64,000 nt of DNA from the NCBI GenBank assembly GCA_012064415.1, contig SSNU01000247.1, positions 1,612,629-1,676,628 on the forward strand. Direction: 5' to 3'. Every line of letters begins with the position of its first letter. Within the stretch, counting starts at the first letter, position 1. Origin of the DNA: Gyrodactylus bullatarudis (Eukaryota > Platyhelminthes > Monogenea > Gyrodactylidea > Gyrodactylidae). Below the pieces are notes generated by a model. It saw only the letters and a program-made list of their open reading frames with translations. It was not told the DNA's origin and did not search any database. Shown one piece after another: positions 27,100 to 40,069 of this stretch. A program made the translations under genes and the position numbers.

Positions 27100-29940
27100 A
27101 TGAAAGGTTAGAAGGATTGTAATTACTAAATTTAAATTTTTCAATAAACTCAAAACTGAGTAGACAGCAGACAAGAAAATAATTTCTTTTTTATTGAATT
27201 ACTATGTCTGAATAATCCGAAATAGTTTAAGGCATCATTTTTGACACGCTACGTTTAATGCTCAATGGACATAGTATAGTAATTTCTTCAATGAATTCTA
27301 GATTACGGTTATTTTTCATTCTGTTGAAATCACAATTCTATTTTCAAAGGTTATAGATAAAAAGGCAAAATTTATTCATTCGAAATTTTTATTTCTTTAA
27401 GATGCATTCTTAAAAGTGAGCACAGATCTTACATTGTTTCCCCGAGAATCAGAGGCATTTTCTTGTTTTTGAAACTTGTCTTTCTCTCTCTCTTTCTGAC
27501 ACACACTTTCGCTAATCCCATTGTTGATAGTTGGATTAAAACTAGTGCAAAATCCATCATACTCCCCACTAGCATTGAAAACAACATTGGACATTTGTAT
27601 TCAAATTGGAAGTTACATAGTCTAGCAAAATAACACTTTTTTTCATTTATACTCTATAAACTTTTTATCAGATCAAATTAAAAAGATTGAAAAGCGTTTA
27701 ACGTGCAGATTTCAACTCGTTGCCTCAAACTTTTGAGCTTCCTCTTTTGGTTTAGAAACTATCTCTCAAATTTTAATCGTTTTAGCAAAAGTGTAAAAAC
27801 CAGATCTCTTTTTGAAGCTGTTTTAAACTGTTCAGATTGAATCTAAAAATGTTTGTTAATTCAATCCTGAAAATCAACTTTTGATTATTCTCTCAATTTG
27901 AAATCAAGAAAAAATTTCAGTTCAAAGTTCGAAAAAATGGGATTTTGGAGTCAAATAGGAATTTGAAAAATGGCTATTTTTTCAGATTTTTTTCTTTAAG
28001 TCGTAAAAATCTCCCAAATTTTATATCATTACTTTCGAGTAGCCATCAAATATTTAAATTATTTTGATAGAAATAGCTGATCCAATAAGTTATTTTACCT
28101 ATACTATATTGAAAATGAGTTGGAGAAAAATATCTTAGCTTCTATCATGAGAAAAACGACCGAAATCAAATTCAGCAAATTTTTCCATCACGTTAATTTT
28201 AATACAAAATCATTGTTTCTATTGCAACCAGGTCACGAATCGGTTTTGGTCCACATGTTTTATGCATCATTCGAATTCTCCTGAAGAGCCCATTCAGATT
28301 CTTTAGAAATCGAAATGATAATCAAATCATTTTAAAATGAATTTGAATAATGAATATGCTGTCCAGTCACTCAAACTCTGATTGTTGAGGATATAGACCA
28401 TGTCACTGCCATATTTAAGCTTCTCATTCGACAATACAATCAGTAATCACCAGTTTTGATACACTCCCTTGATGCTGTAATATTTATTTTATGATGGAAG
28501 AAACCCACATTTACTCCATCTTTTTACCATGCATCTCCCATGGGAAAGTTTTTACTCTAGCATTGTTATCACATTCATTAGAGGCTATGGGGATTTGAAG
28601 TGTAGTTTATTTTTTGTTGTAGTTTATCTAGTTTTGCGTACTTTGAAAATTGAAGAATTGAGTTGAAATATCTCTAGAATAGCCTCGGTTATCTCATGGA
28701 TGTTTTGGGCTTGCATGCATACATTCAAAAGTAGCCAATTTAGAAAATCAGGTATCAACTTCAAGTATTGGTATCGGATCAGAGAAGAGAATTCTCTCAA
28801 ATGTGAATTTGGCGCAAACTGGCCGAGAAAATTATTTTACCTGTAGCTGAAACACATGATTTTCAAGGGTTATTAGATCACTCTTAAACTTTCTGCATTG
28901 AAATTACTCAGTTTACATTAAATGTTAAAAGAAAGGTGAACGTACCCAATGTAGGAATAAATTTTCATGCATTTAAACATAAAACATATTGTCTATGGCA
29001 TAGGATTGACAGTATTGCGTTTGTAGAAGAGGAAAATTCTTTATTCTCATGAATAATTTTGTTCTTCAACTTATCACATTGAAATTGAATGATTTCTTTC
29101 AACGAACTTTCCTCAATCTCCATCATTTATTGACTTTTTTCACTTTTGGATTTATCAAATATTCATCAAAATTTTCCCATTTCTTCAAAGTTTATCATTT
29201 AATTCACTCTGGTCCAAGACTGGATTCTTCTGATTGGTCGACGTTCATTCATCACTATCACTGGGGTCTTATAGGATTCATTAACATCTAACGAGCGAAA
29301 ACAAAAAATAAAAGTATTTTTTAAGTAGCTTCGGTCTTAACAAGCTGTATAAATCATTATGTAGTTTCAAGTGTATCATTTTACATTAATTAACGCTTGA
29401 GAAAGTGTAAAAAAAGATTGATTTGAATTCAAGTGATTTTTCACTGTAGATAACTCTATGTGGTTTTTTATGTGCAATCAAGAAATTTGAATTTTGAACG
29501 AATTCTTTTCTTTTTACAGACCACGAAAACTTTAGTCTCAATGTGTGGAAATCTTGTCGAATTCCCAGACAATTGGCATATTATAAATCTGAGTGAGTCA
29601 TCATTATTATAAAGTTATTGACACTCCGTTATTACCTCATCTGTCTTGTAGGGATAGTCTAAAAATTTGATTCAAAACCCTGATTTACCTTTCAACTTTG
29701 GTAATTTCGAAAAGATTTGATTTTTATATTCCCCAGGTGTTAGGCAATCAGATAATTTCACTAATTGGTTTTGATCATTTGGTAACTCCAGTTTTTGGTG
29801 AAATTCGACATTTCTTGTGAATTCTACGAAACTGAATACAATTCGAAGACCAGAATCAGAGTCTGTCGAATTTCCGATTAGAATTAAGTATCATCAGATC
29901 ACAAAAAGTCGCATGATAGTCGCAATTAAACTAATAATAT
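27100..29940. other. AT-rich stretch with dispersed repeats, no gene
   Basis: Positions 27870-27960 resemble 3860-3950, and 28120-28310 resembles 20586-20712. No coding exon is supported. Frames such as 29049-29291 are featureless. Confidence 0.4.
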
Positions 29941-29944
29941 AAAC

Positions 29945-30000
29945 TATAGTTGGCATGAAGATGAGAATTTACTATTTTTACAAAAAACTTCATATTTTTC
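29945..30000 (-). repeat. Dispersed terminal-module copy
   Basis: On the minus strand it reads TTTTGTAAAAATAGTAAATT, then CTCATCTTCATGCCAACTAT. It is a diverged copy of the module seen at 4028, 25170, 31545, 34196, 37258 and 41205. Confidence 0.5.
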
Positions 30001-30840
30001 CCCGGATTCACAGGAAAAGAATAATTTTTTTGAATTCTAAAACGGAATGAGCTAGTAAGATGTGGATATTCGAAAAAATTTAATCTAACCAAAATTAGGC
30101 CGTTTTTTGAATATCGAAAATGTACCAAATTTCCACTTTTTCAACTTTTGAACCCAAAATTATTATCGATTTCGATGATTCGATCCAGTCAAGTGATGAT
30201 ATTTGGGATCAAAATTAGACCAAGAATTCGAATATGGCCATAGAGATAACCAAGATTCCGAGAAAAAGTTTAACTTCCAGATTTTGGATAATTTGCCTTG
30301 GTGATAATCAAAAAATTCAAATTGTTCGATTTCCCACAGTAATGACGAATTTCAGTGAACTTCTGCAATTTGAATTCTTCGTTCGTCAATTAGGTTTAAT
30401 TAGCAATTATAGTCAATTCTTCAATATTACACAAGAGCAAAAATAAGGGATCATTTAGATCATATTCTTGCTTCAAGTCTAGTCTAGGACATTAATTTGA
30501 AAGCAAATGAAGATCTACCTTTCCCTTTCAATTATATTTAATGAATACTGACCTTATCAGTGCTTATTTGATAAAAAATTTAATGTGCAGTTACCACTTA
30601 TGAAGAGACGACAAGATTCTAAACACATGTCAGATTCTTGTCAAGGAACAAATGGGGTATTCCTGAACCAAATTCTGTCAATAAATAAAAAGTGTATTAT
30701 CATTCGAGTGGAAGTTTATTCTTGTTTAGATTTTTTAAATTTGATTTTATCTATCCATAACTTTTGATTTGATCGAATTGTGTAAAAACTTAAGATTTGA
30801 TAACTCAAAATTCATTTAGATATATATTGGCGCAGATTTA

Positions 30841-32520
30841 AAAATTGAGCATATTAAGAGGCATTCACTCTTTAGATAGATAGAAACTCCTTATTGGACT
30901 ACAATTCGAGAAGTCCTAGGTTCAAATTCCAATCAAAACGTTCCTAAGCAGCTAGAACGAGATATTTCTAGTTAACCTTGCTATGATTCACTATTAATTA
31001 CTCTCTATATTGTTTGTAAAGGGACTGAGTCTGGATATTGAATATTCCATTTTTATATTCTCTTGAAATATTCAAGGAAATTCAAGTCTTTTCGTGACAG
31101 TTACTTGTAAAGATTAGTTTAATTCATACATATCAACCGCAGTTATGTCTTGGTATGCAAGTTTCAGATTAGTACATACGGAAATAATTCACTGAATTAT
31201 TTAACATCCAGAGTGGTATTCGGTTAATCTTCTTTTTTATCAACTATACCAAAGTATTGAGTTACACAGAAACTATAATTCAAAATACATCTTCTGTTTT
31301 TACAATATATATTGTATGAAATAACAAAAAGGCTATACACAATGTATTGATATCTTCTTTAAACTACTGGTTATGATACTGTAATAAACAATATTCAATA
31401 CTCTATTTATTTATTCGAATGAATTATAAAAATATGTAAAGGGAATGATAATCATTTCATGGAATTCGAATCAGATGCTGAATTTATTTTTATAAATGAA
31501 ACGATATCATCGCATGTAAGATAATTGTATCTAAAAAGATGGTTAACAGGAAGATGAGAATTTACAACTTTTACAAAAATAATCTGAGCGTTGGCCAAAT
31601 TTCCGCTTTTTTCAATCCTTCAAAAATTGTTGATTTCGTAATTTTGAAGAGCCAGTTTCAAGAAAAAAGTAAATTTTCGGAATATTTTTTAGAAAATTCC
31701 CAGAATCTCTAGGGTAGAGAACTGCTCTACATATTTTAAGACATCTACTCTGATGCAGAAAAATCATCAGATAATATTGAAAATGTATTTTAAAATGCTT
31801 GAAAGAGGTTAGATCAAATAGGTGCATTTCTACTTGAGTAGAATCTGCATAATTTAGTGACGTAACCCAAACGTCAAGCTCGCAGCTATACCTAAACTCA
31901 TTTTAGAAAAAGAGGATCCAAGCTCAAATCTGATTGGCAGCACTTTTTGTATTTGCTATCACTATATAAACCATAAGAATCGTTCAATTTTTCCAATATT
32001 TTTGGTTGAGAAGTGCTCTAGTCTAAGGGTCGTATCCTTATGCACTGCTCAATAATTCAAAATTCAAAAGTTGTATTAAATCACTAAATGTACATTTTAA
32101 ATTTCTCAAAGGAATCATCAGTAGTGTTACTTTAAAAAAGATAAAAATTAAAAAATGTCAATGAATAATGATAATTTACAAATTCTCAAAGAAATAGTAA
32201 AAGTTCAAAAAACAGAATAGCTCTCCAATGAATGGGAGAAATGGAGAGGAAAGTAAAAAAGCTCACATCAGTCAGTGAAGATTGTATGAGTAATTTTTTC
32301 TGAACGCATAGATTTGGTTTGTACTAGTTAATGTTCTCTGTATGTATGCATCAAAAAATAATCTTTACAAGTAATTGTCACGAAATGACTTGAATTCCTT
32401 TGAATATTCCGAGAGAATATAAAAATGGAATATCCAGACTCAGTCCCTTTAAAAACAATATAGAGATTTTCTATCTATCTAAGAATTTCATGCCTCTTAA
32501 TATGCTCAATATTTATACGT
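30841..32520. mobile_element. Long inverted-repeat pair enclosing a Penelope fragment
   Basis: 30841-30890 and 31004-31116 are reverse complements of 32466-32520 and 32360-32466 respectively (for example TGCCTCTTAATATGCTCAAT, and AAAGGGACTGAGTCTGGATA). The left arm has about 110 extra bases (30891-31003), which include a tRNA-like B box (GGTTCAAATTCC, 30919-30930) and the CCTAAGCAGCTAGAACGAGA dispersed word. The enclosed 1.2 kb holds a minus-strand Penelope 3' fragment and one terminal-module copy. It could be a composite foldback element or two inverted copies of one repeat. Confidence 0.55.
32082..32335 (-). mobile_element. Penelope-like 3' fragment with hammerhead-like core
   Basis: Minus-strand copy of the tail found at 5430-5624. 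Eroded endonuclease end (32335-32275), the AGCTTTTTTACTTTCCTCTC tail, then CTGATGA (32121-32115), CCTTTGA and GAAA (32105-32102), with a palindromic TGTACA (32094-32089). CACTA (32126-32122) pairs fully with TAGTG (32086-32082), giving the clearest helix I of all copies. Six extra bases lie between GAAA and TGTACA. Confidence 0.72.
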
Positions 32521-35295
32521 TCTGATCTCAAATCGATGGTTAGGCTTAACATCCGGAATAGTTTACTCTTGCCATAGTTTGGACTCAATCAAAGACAAAA
32601 TTCTGTTTTTTTTCTGTGGAAAGTTTATTATATAAACAAAAGAAATATTTTAAACAAAACACAAGTATCTGGGAATATTAACAAAAAGAGGGAAAAATTA
32701 TCCTTGCAAGCATAACAATACATATGTCTTATACAGTTTTTTATCACTGTTTCTTTGATCTCCTCTCCCTGATGCACAAAATATATTATTGCACGTGTAA
32801 AAATTTGAAAAGTTTCTCTCACGAATACAATCCACATCGATCCCCAGGTTTAATTTTTCATTGAGTAATCGAGTTACAGGAGTAGCTTGTGATCGTGAAT
32901 TAATCAATCAAGAATAGGGTCGATATCTGAGATTCTAATCTACCGCGATACATTAGTGGCTCAGGTGCATTCATGAGCACGTTGATTTCCTGCAAAATAT
33001 CAGCAGACATTTAATCCGATGCACTCTCCCCTTCTTATCATTCTTACGGTGTCAATGTATAACGGACTATAACTGACTAATATGAATGAGGTTCAACTAG
33101 AGCTACTGTAAGATAAATATACAAAGCAGAAGTCTCATTAGAGACTAGCATCCCCTCGACAGTTCTAGATAAGGCTGACAGTTGGCTAATAGGTGGGCTT
33201 CTTCCTATCGACATACTCTAGCATTATTCAGGATTGTGGGATAGTGAAAAACAAGCAGAAGACTCATTAGAGCTCAAAGCTCGATCTTGATCCCTAGAGA
33301 GGGTGATATTATAAGTTCTTGCATAGTCTTTGAATGTGTGAGATTGATTGAAAGTTTCATTGAGTCAGTCATTTGAGGTTCAACTAGAGCTACTGTAAGA
33401 TAATATGAATTGATCCTGATACGCTTCCCTAGTAGGGTAATAAAAAACTTTATTATTACTGGAGTCAACACTCACTCAAAAAACTTTATATTCCCCGAAC
33501 AATGTTTCATGCCTTATTTAAAAATTGTCATTTTCAATCAAGATTTTGCGAACAAACTCGAAACGTTTTATTAGAAAAAAAACTTAGTTTTCGATAATGA
33601 GATTAAGACGGGGAAAGTTGAATTTTGACAGGCGAGTCAACTTGATCGGTCCAAATCAACCTCGTTCCGGTATTTACCAAGCATCCTAATTGACTCGTTA
33701 ATTGAACTAGCTGGAACCTTTATTTTATTCTTATAAATGATCGATTTTAATCCTCGGATGTAAAAAGCCATACAAAACCTTTTTTTAATCAAGAATTTGA
33801 ATATGTTAAAGATTTTTCAAATTCCAGATCATGATGCCTACTTTCACAGTTTGAAGAAAGGAATTCTACAAAAAATATGGTCATTTCTCAAATTTCGATT
33901 TGTCACCAAATTCCCAATCTTATGAACTTATGGAGCTAATTAATTTTATTGATTTGAAAGTGGAAGGTAAATATGTTCTAATGCCTAACCGCATTATCGT
34001 TTGGGAGTTGAATTTCGCTTTCTTGATCACTACTTGAAAATCAATGAAATTTACGATAATTCAAGATTCCTTAAAAGTGGTGAAAGTTTAATGGCAATAT
34101 CCGGCTTCTTCGTCTAATTCTGATCCTGATAAAATGGGAACTTGGCATCAAATTGAAATTTGAAAGTGTCCTAAAAATGTTGACATCATGATGTGTAATT
34201 TTTGTAAAATTCATAGATTCCCAACTTTATTTTTAACCGGAAAATTCATTGATGATTGTAAAATATATATATTACACCATCATACATAAAATAATCAATA
34301 AGTATCTTGTACTAATCTCATTAGGCCAGCACTCCTAGCTTAGATGAAGAAGGAGTATTGCCTGACTTGAGTACTTGTCTCTCTACTCTCCTAGAAAAGT
34401 TACACTTCCTTTGACAAATTAATTTCATTTAATGAGAATGCTTAGAAACAAAGAGTTTCATCCATAACCATCGTTGGCAAGGGTTTTTTTTGATAAATTT
34501 CCATTATTGCAAAAACGTGAATGTCAGTTCCCTCACACTTGGATCCAATTTAAATTCGTCTCACATTCATGAAAAGAGAATGTACCTCTGGAAATTAGAG
34601 TAACATGACCAAAGTCAGAGCAAAGGTACAAGCGTCTCATCTCACCAAAGATGTTACTTGACTATCTCATTGCTGATTGGGGATGTAACGAATTTTTTAC
34701 CTTTTATTAAATCAAAGTTTTCCGTGAAATTTCCACATATAATTTTGATAACAATGAGATCTAAAATAACTGAAAGTCAGTTTGCAATACCATGTATAGT
34801 CTGCATTGCCCATTTTCCCTAAATTCTCTTGTAGGCATAGTGGTATAACAAAATTTAACAGAAATGATCTTAACATGATTTTAATACTATTTTCATTGAG
34901 AATAAACTTGAAGCTATATCAGAAAGATATTCGAAGTTTTAGTGAAAACGTAGTAAAAATTCATTGAAAATCTAGAGGCGTATTCAAAATAGTCTGATCT
35001 TTAAACTTGAATATTATCACGGACATGTATTTTGATACTTGATCCTATATAAAATAATGTCAAGAAGTTATCAATTGAGTAGGTTGAAAATTATTTTACA
35101 TCTCTATTGCTGATACGTCTGGAAAAGACCAAGTTTTCATTTCAGGTTTGTTTCTCTCTCAAATTAGACCAAAACCTCAATGATTATCTAGTTATTATAT
35201 AATGGTCGCAAAATTTAGGTTTTCACTTTAATTTTTCCTTTAACTTCCTTATTTTAGATCCAATTCTAATAAAACATATACCAATAGAATTGTTA
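32521..35295. other. AT-rich stretch with short direct repeats, no gene
   Basis: GAGGTTCAACTAGAGCTACT occurs at about 33089 and again at about 33377, and GCAGAAG(T/A)CTCATTAGAG at about 33127 and 33255, so a roughly 290-bp partly tandem structure is present. A terminal-module copy lies at 34196-34240. No coding exon is supported. Confidence 0.45.
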
Positions 35296-36637
35296 CAGCC
35301 CATACAACATTTTGATAATGTTATTTTTACAAATTCATTCAACGGTATTTGAAAAATTCAAAAATACTATGCTTCATTAAGATACAAAACGCAATATTTA
35401 TGTTTTCACTTTTTTATTTCAAGAAATCCCCTTTATTTTCGATGACATCATTACATCTTTGATACATAGACATAAGATAGGGATCAAGATCATCTTTTCT
35501 AAAAGAAACCCACTCTTTAGTGATGGCATCTTTCAGTTCTTGTATATTTCTGTATTGCTTCCCATTTTTGTAAACTTTCTGAGATAGAGTTCCCCATATT
35601 TTCTCAATTGGTTTGAGATCAGGATTTCTAGGTGGCCAGTCCATGATATTTATACCAGCTTGGTCTAAGAACTCTTTAGTAGATTTAGATAGATGACAAG
35701 ACGCGTTATCATGCTGAAAAATCAATCCATATTCTAATATCTCTTCTTTAAATGGTATCAGGGAGTTTTCAAGAACTTTTTGATAGGTTTCTGAATTCAT
35801 CTTGGAGCTTATGAATTCTAGCCTCAGAGTCCCTCCATAACTGATGCCTCCCCAAACCATTACTGAGCCACCACCAAAATTTCTTTTGACTGTTTGCGAT
35901 TTTGAACGATATTTTAGTTGCCAAAGATAACTAAGGCCATCAGGGCCATCTAAATTGAATTTCTTCTCATCTGAAATTCTGAAAATATGGCTCTTTTCCA
36001 ATCAAAGTTCTCTCTTATTTTTCCTTTGACCCAGTCTAGGCGTCTCGATTTATCAATTTCAGATAAGAAACAAAATCGTTTTGCCTTCTTTCAACGACAT
36101 TCAAGGTTTTTTCTTGACAGTATTTTGGAGTGTTCGTAAACTAATGTTGAGATTCAGTTCATTTCTTATCTGTGAACAATTCCTCCCATCTTTTTCAATC
36201 ATTCTTTTGATCTTTCCCAACATCAAATTAGTAATTTTAGGCTTAGGACCTCGCTTAAATAATTTTTTCTTGTACCCCTTTCTTTTTAGAAGGTTGTTGA
36301 TGGTTGTAAACGAACAACAAAGCAATTTGGCTATTGCTCGGTTGCTTAAATTTCGGTTCTTGAGCTCAAAAAGCTAATTCAAACGATCTTTCGTGAATAG
36401 CCGATTTCGATTAGGCATGAAAATTTTTTTTCAGTAGTTGAGCTAGAAAAATTTCATGAAAATTAATTTATCATACATGAGAAAATGGGATGCTTACATA
36501 CCAATAGAATCAATTATGAAAAAGTGATAACATAAATATTGCGTTTTGTATCTTAATGAAGCATATTATTTTTGAATTTTTCAAATACCGTTGAATGAAT
36601 TTGTAAAAATAACATTATCAAAATGTTGTATGGGCTG
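35296..36637 (-). mobile_element. Tc1-type transposon with intact ends
   Basis: The element is 1342 bp, a normal Tc1 length. It begins CAGCCCATACAACATTTTG and ends with the reverse complement. The terminal inverted repeats are about 110-118 bp with one clear mismatch. TA lies on both sides (35294-35295 and 36638-36639), the classic Tc1/mariner target duplication. The immediate flanks are also palindromic (AATTGT and ACAATT). The only gene is the broken transposase on the minus strand. The right flank from about 36653 is a Penelope terminal fragment. Confidence 0.92.
35414..36419 (-). pseudogene. Tc1 transposase, broken
   Basis: The N-terminal part runs from ATG at 36419 (MPNRNRLFTKDR) and has a paired-type helix-turn-helix region (RAIAKLLCCSFTTINNLLKR) and a GPKPK linker. 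The C-terminal 195 codons (35414-36001) carry the DDE domain: SDEKKFNLDG, VMVWGGIS, FQHDNASCH and DWPPRNPDLKPIEKIW. Three lesions are visible. A TAG stop follows codon 14. A stop and frame change lie near 36100, after the KKKP segment. A tandem duplication of about 8 bp (ATTTCAGA, near 35970-35985) shifts frame just before the first catalytic Asp. The catalytic residues survive but the copy cannot encode one protein. The unbroken frames and near-identical ends suggest modest age. Confidence 0.88.
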
Positions 36638-36652
36638 TAACAATTTACAACA

Positions 36653-36712
36653 ATCTTTTTCTTCTATAGCTACAAATATGATATTAAGCGAATTTTCGGA
36701 CGTTTTTGAAAA
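36653..36712 (+). repeat. Penelope terminal fragment next to the Tc1 element
   Basis: The segment CTTTTTCTTCTATAGCTACA through AAGCGAATTTTCGGACG is nearly identical to 43270-43318, which directly follows a Penelope 3' fragment and its hammerhead core. It shows that the Tc1 element landed at or beside a Penelope end. Confidence 0.6.
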
Positions 36713-38476
36713 ATGAGATTGTCTTCTTATGAATACTGGTGAAGTAAAGTATTCTTTAAAATGTGTTTTAGCTGTATTTGTAAATTGTTTTAGTCTGAAA
36801 GTTTACATTTTGTCTGCTCATTGCTGAATGTTAACGTGTAAAGGAATTTCCAGTCATTGCATTTTGATCTAAATCATATATTTAAAACAAATATTCTGAT
36901 ACAGTTTTAACGTGCCTACATTATGTTATTTCCGATTACCTTGCTTTGGTGTTGTTTTATGCGCTTCTAAACTATTGGATATATTTGAGTTATTCTCTGT
37001 TTGAGTTACATTTGTATCACAAAAACTTGCAGTAGACAAATAAATGGATTAGGTTAAAAGTTACAAGACACAAATTTTATTAAGAGCATTTTTTAAAATT
37101 TTGTTGTTTAATATCAAAGAAATTTCCCTATTTACTCAACCAAGTATATCAACTCTAATAATTTTGTTTCTTCAGATCGCAAGAGTGGGCAACATGAGTA
37201 GGATTCCAAAAACATCTTCTACATATTCGAATCTTTGATTAAAAAATCGAGGTATTCATAAAAATCATAGATTCCCAACATCATATCAACCAACTTTAGA
37301 TTAAATTGTAATAAAATCACAGCCTTATCAAATAGTTTGAGTACCAAAATAGTCAAGTATCTTCTTGCAATCTGAACCCTCTCTTTAAATTAACCTAAAG
37401 AGTTTAGTATTCCTTTTCGTCTTCTACTGAATTAAAAACCATTGAGAATTAAATGAAAGCAATCATAGTACTTGTGAAAATATGGATCATGAAATATAAA
37501 GTCTTTTTACAATAGGCTTTGGCAAAAGGATCAGTTGATGCTATTCCAATTAAATCTACTTTAGAGGGTAGATCTTATCAGAGATTAAATTAATTTTGAG
37601 ATTAGCTGCTACTGAAATTACTGTACTCTGAATGATCGTACAAAAATCAATTGAGTGAAAAATTTTCTTTCTCAAGAATTTTCAAAATGCTCTCTACGCT
37701 TTCAAAATAAGATGATCACGAATGATTTCATCAATCTTCAAGACGTTTATGCATGATCGATATGAGCAATTACTTCGATGAAAAATCTCTCTACAGAGAT
37801 CAAATTAGATTCAATCACGGCGCCAAACATGACGCATAAACTAATCATATCGTTTATTATTATTCATCTAAGCTCAAGTAAATAGCTCATTTTCTAATCA
37901 TTTGATAGGGAATTTATTAATCTACTAGAATACACAAAGATATTTTTTCAAAAATTTTATTCTAGTTTAGAACCTTTTTAATAAATAGTGCAGCACATTT
38001 ACTTACAAAGGTTGTCTAGAAACATTTCGTTCTAGGTGCTTAGGTAATATATCCCACAGGTTCGTCTTATTTGGTAATGGATGTTATTCGCTGAATGTTA
38101 CAGCTTACTAATGGATCCCACCGTGACGAAAGAAACTCACAGAGCATTTAGAAATTATCTAGGTATACATCTTTGGTAGACATATACGAGCGTCTCGTCC
38201 TCTTTTCAGTATGCCACAACCTGAGAGTCATTCCTAATGAATGATTACGTTTCATAAACCCTATGAAAACGATCTTCTATCCATAGTTTAAAGATTCTGT
38301 GGCTTATTTGATCGTCTAACTTGAAAAATCATATTTATTAATATCGACCATTGCGTGATGAAACTCAAAGAAAATCATTGCAATTGATTAATACCATTTG
38401 ACCTCTGAACTCATTGATCAAGAAGAAAAGTATTCTGTAGATTCGAGGTGAGGTTTACGAATTATTTGAATAAAAA
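36713..38476. other. AT-rich stretch with one MITE fragment, no gene
   Basis: Positions 37165-37305 resemble the interior and right end of the element at 24926-25215 (GAGTGGGCAACATGAG, then CATAGATTCCCAACATCATA). A diverged inverted copy of the AGAACGAAA dispersed word lies near 38020. No coding region is supported. Confidence 0.45.
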
Positions 38477-38486
38477 CATTAAAATT

Positions 38487-39204
38487 GCGTTAATTCCAAA
38501 AATCACCCCATGAAAATTTTTTTCCTTCAAACATCACCCCAAAGGAAAATTTTTTCTAATAGTCACCACAAAAATGACCACAATGAAAATTTCAACGCTT
38601 CCTCAAATCATTTATTTCAAAATTTCTCTCTCTACCAGATTTATTGTCAGATAAGTTTTTGAACGGTTAAACCTCTATTCAAAGATTAAAAGTGAGCTTT
38701 CTTCTATATAGAACCTTAGATGGGAATAAACTTACGCGAATCTAGGTTCTTACAAATTTTCCCTACCCCTAAAGAAGATCTATATTATTTTTCTCAAGAT
38801 CGAAATAGGCAAATAAGAAGAGTTGTTAATTACAACAAACTCCAATTTTCTTGTAGTTTTGGAAAAATTAATGGATATCCCTGTAAACATCTGAGTGCTG
38901 TGGCTAATAAGTTAGAAGTTTCCCTTGAAAATAATGTCCCAAATGAATACAAATTTATCTTCTTGAAAGCAGCTTACCCGGAGATTATCATGCTCTCTGA
39001 CGCCGAAAATCTGAAGAAGTCGGAACTTGAAGGTTGCAAAAAAAACGTGGAGGACCACGTAAAAGCCGTAAAAAATCAAGAGCTGAAATAAAGTTTAATG
39101 AAATTTAGTGTTGAATAAAATTATTTTTAAGAACTTTCTATTGGAAATTTTTGAGGTGATTATTAGAAAAAATTTTCTTTTGGGGTGATTTTTGGAATTA
39201 ACCC
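38487..39204 (+). mobile_element. Mutator-like (MULE) element relic, 718 bp
   Basis: The terminal inverted repeats read GNGTTAATTCCAAAAATC and onward at both ends (38487-38580, and inverted about 39118-39204). The left one contains an internal duplication of the ATCACCCC segment. A perfect 10-bp direct repeat, CATTAAAATT, flanks the element (38477-38486 and 39205-39214), in the 8-11 bp range typical of Mutator-like elements. It encloses the SWIM-domain fragment, so it is an internally deleted MULE that kept the transposase C-terminus. Confidence 0.82.
38720..39091 (+). pseudogene. MULE transposase C-terminal fragment with SWIM-like zinc finger
   Basis: A 123-codon frame containing FSCSFGKINGYPCKHLSAV. 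This matches the SWIM zinc-finger pattern (CxC...CxH) found near the C-terminus of MULE transposases, except that the second Cys appears to be Phe. A Lys-rich tail follows. No catalytic DDE region is present upstream before the left terminal repeat, so this is a fragment. Its location between MULE-type ends with a 10-bp target duplication supports the assignment over a host SWIM protein. Confidence 0.7.
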
Positions 39205-39214
39205 CATTAAAATT

Positions 39215-40069
39215 TTGAATTGTTAGTGTGAATTTTATCAAGCATGAAACTACCAGTAGTACATATCTTGTTACCATAGATTCTTCCCACTTCTGCTGAC
39301 CTCTTATGCTTCTTGAATGGCTTTCATTCATCTCAATATACTCTGGTAGGGCACATAAATCATTTTATAGTCTTTGTATCGTGAATAATTCAACTCATCA
39401 TGAGGGATATCTAATACAGTTAATCTTAATAAAAATGAATTTTGTACCAAATATAGACTCTCTTCGCATCCCTCTTCTCCTCCTCCTTTCCCAATATAAT
39501 TTATAATAATACTCTGTACTAATAATTATAATTATCAAAAGTATATTATAATTATTAAGAATTTCCAAGAATGTCCATTATTCAAAAAAAAAAGAAAAGA
39601 ATGCTCTATCGTATTCATTTGAGCGTGTGACTCAATTCTCATTGGCCCTTCACTCTCTCTCTCTCTTCATCTCCCAATGTATTTTATTTTGTTAATATTT
39701 AAATCATGTAGTCAGATAGTCTTATAGTGTGTTATTCCAAGAGATTTTTATTGCTCCCAAATGGTCAGCGGGGATTGGATTTCCTTTACTTACATTTCAT
39801 TTATTTTCGCTACAAGAGGCGCCAAATAAAATCTGAGAATATTCCATATTTTGCTAACCCCTCTGTACTAGTAGTGGTGGTGGCATATATTCGAATGTAC
39901 GATTATATCACCGCACAATCTCGAACAATTCAGAGTGTTGAAATGAATCACTAGAATCAATGCAGTATTTCTTTAACCCTACAATAATATGCTTTTGAAC
40001 CCTATCGAGAAGATAAGAAAACCAACCAAGAAAAAGACTTTGATCCTAACTAAGAAAGTCGATTTTCTA
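39215..40069. other. AT-rich stretch without recognisable gene
   Basis: Nothing recognisable beyond a short CT-rich run near 39650-39670. Frames of 66-78 codons lack motifs. Confidence 0.45.

Noticed and set aside
36081..36377. 98-codon plus-strand frame in the Tc1 element
   Set aside because: Antisense shadow of the transposase N-terminal region.
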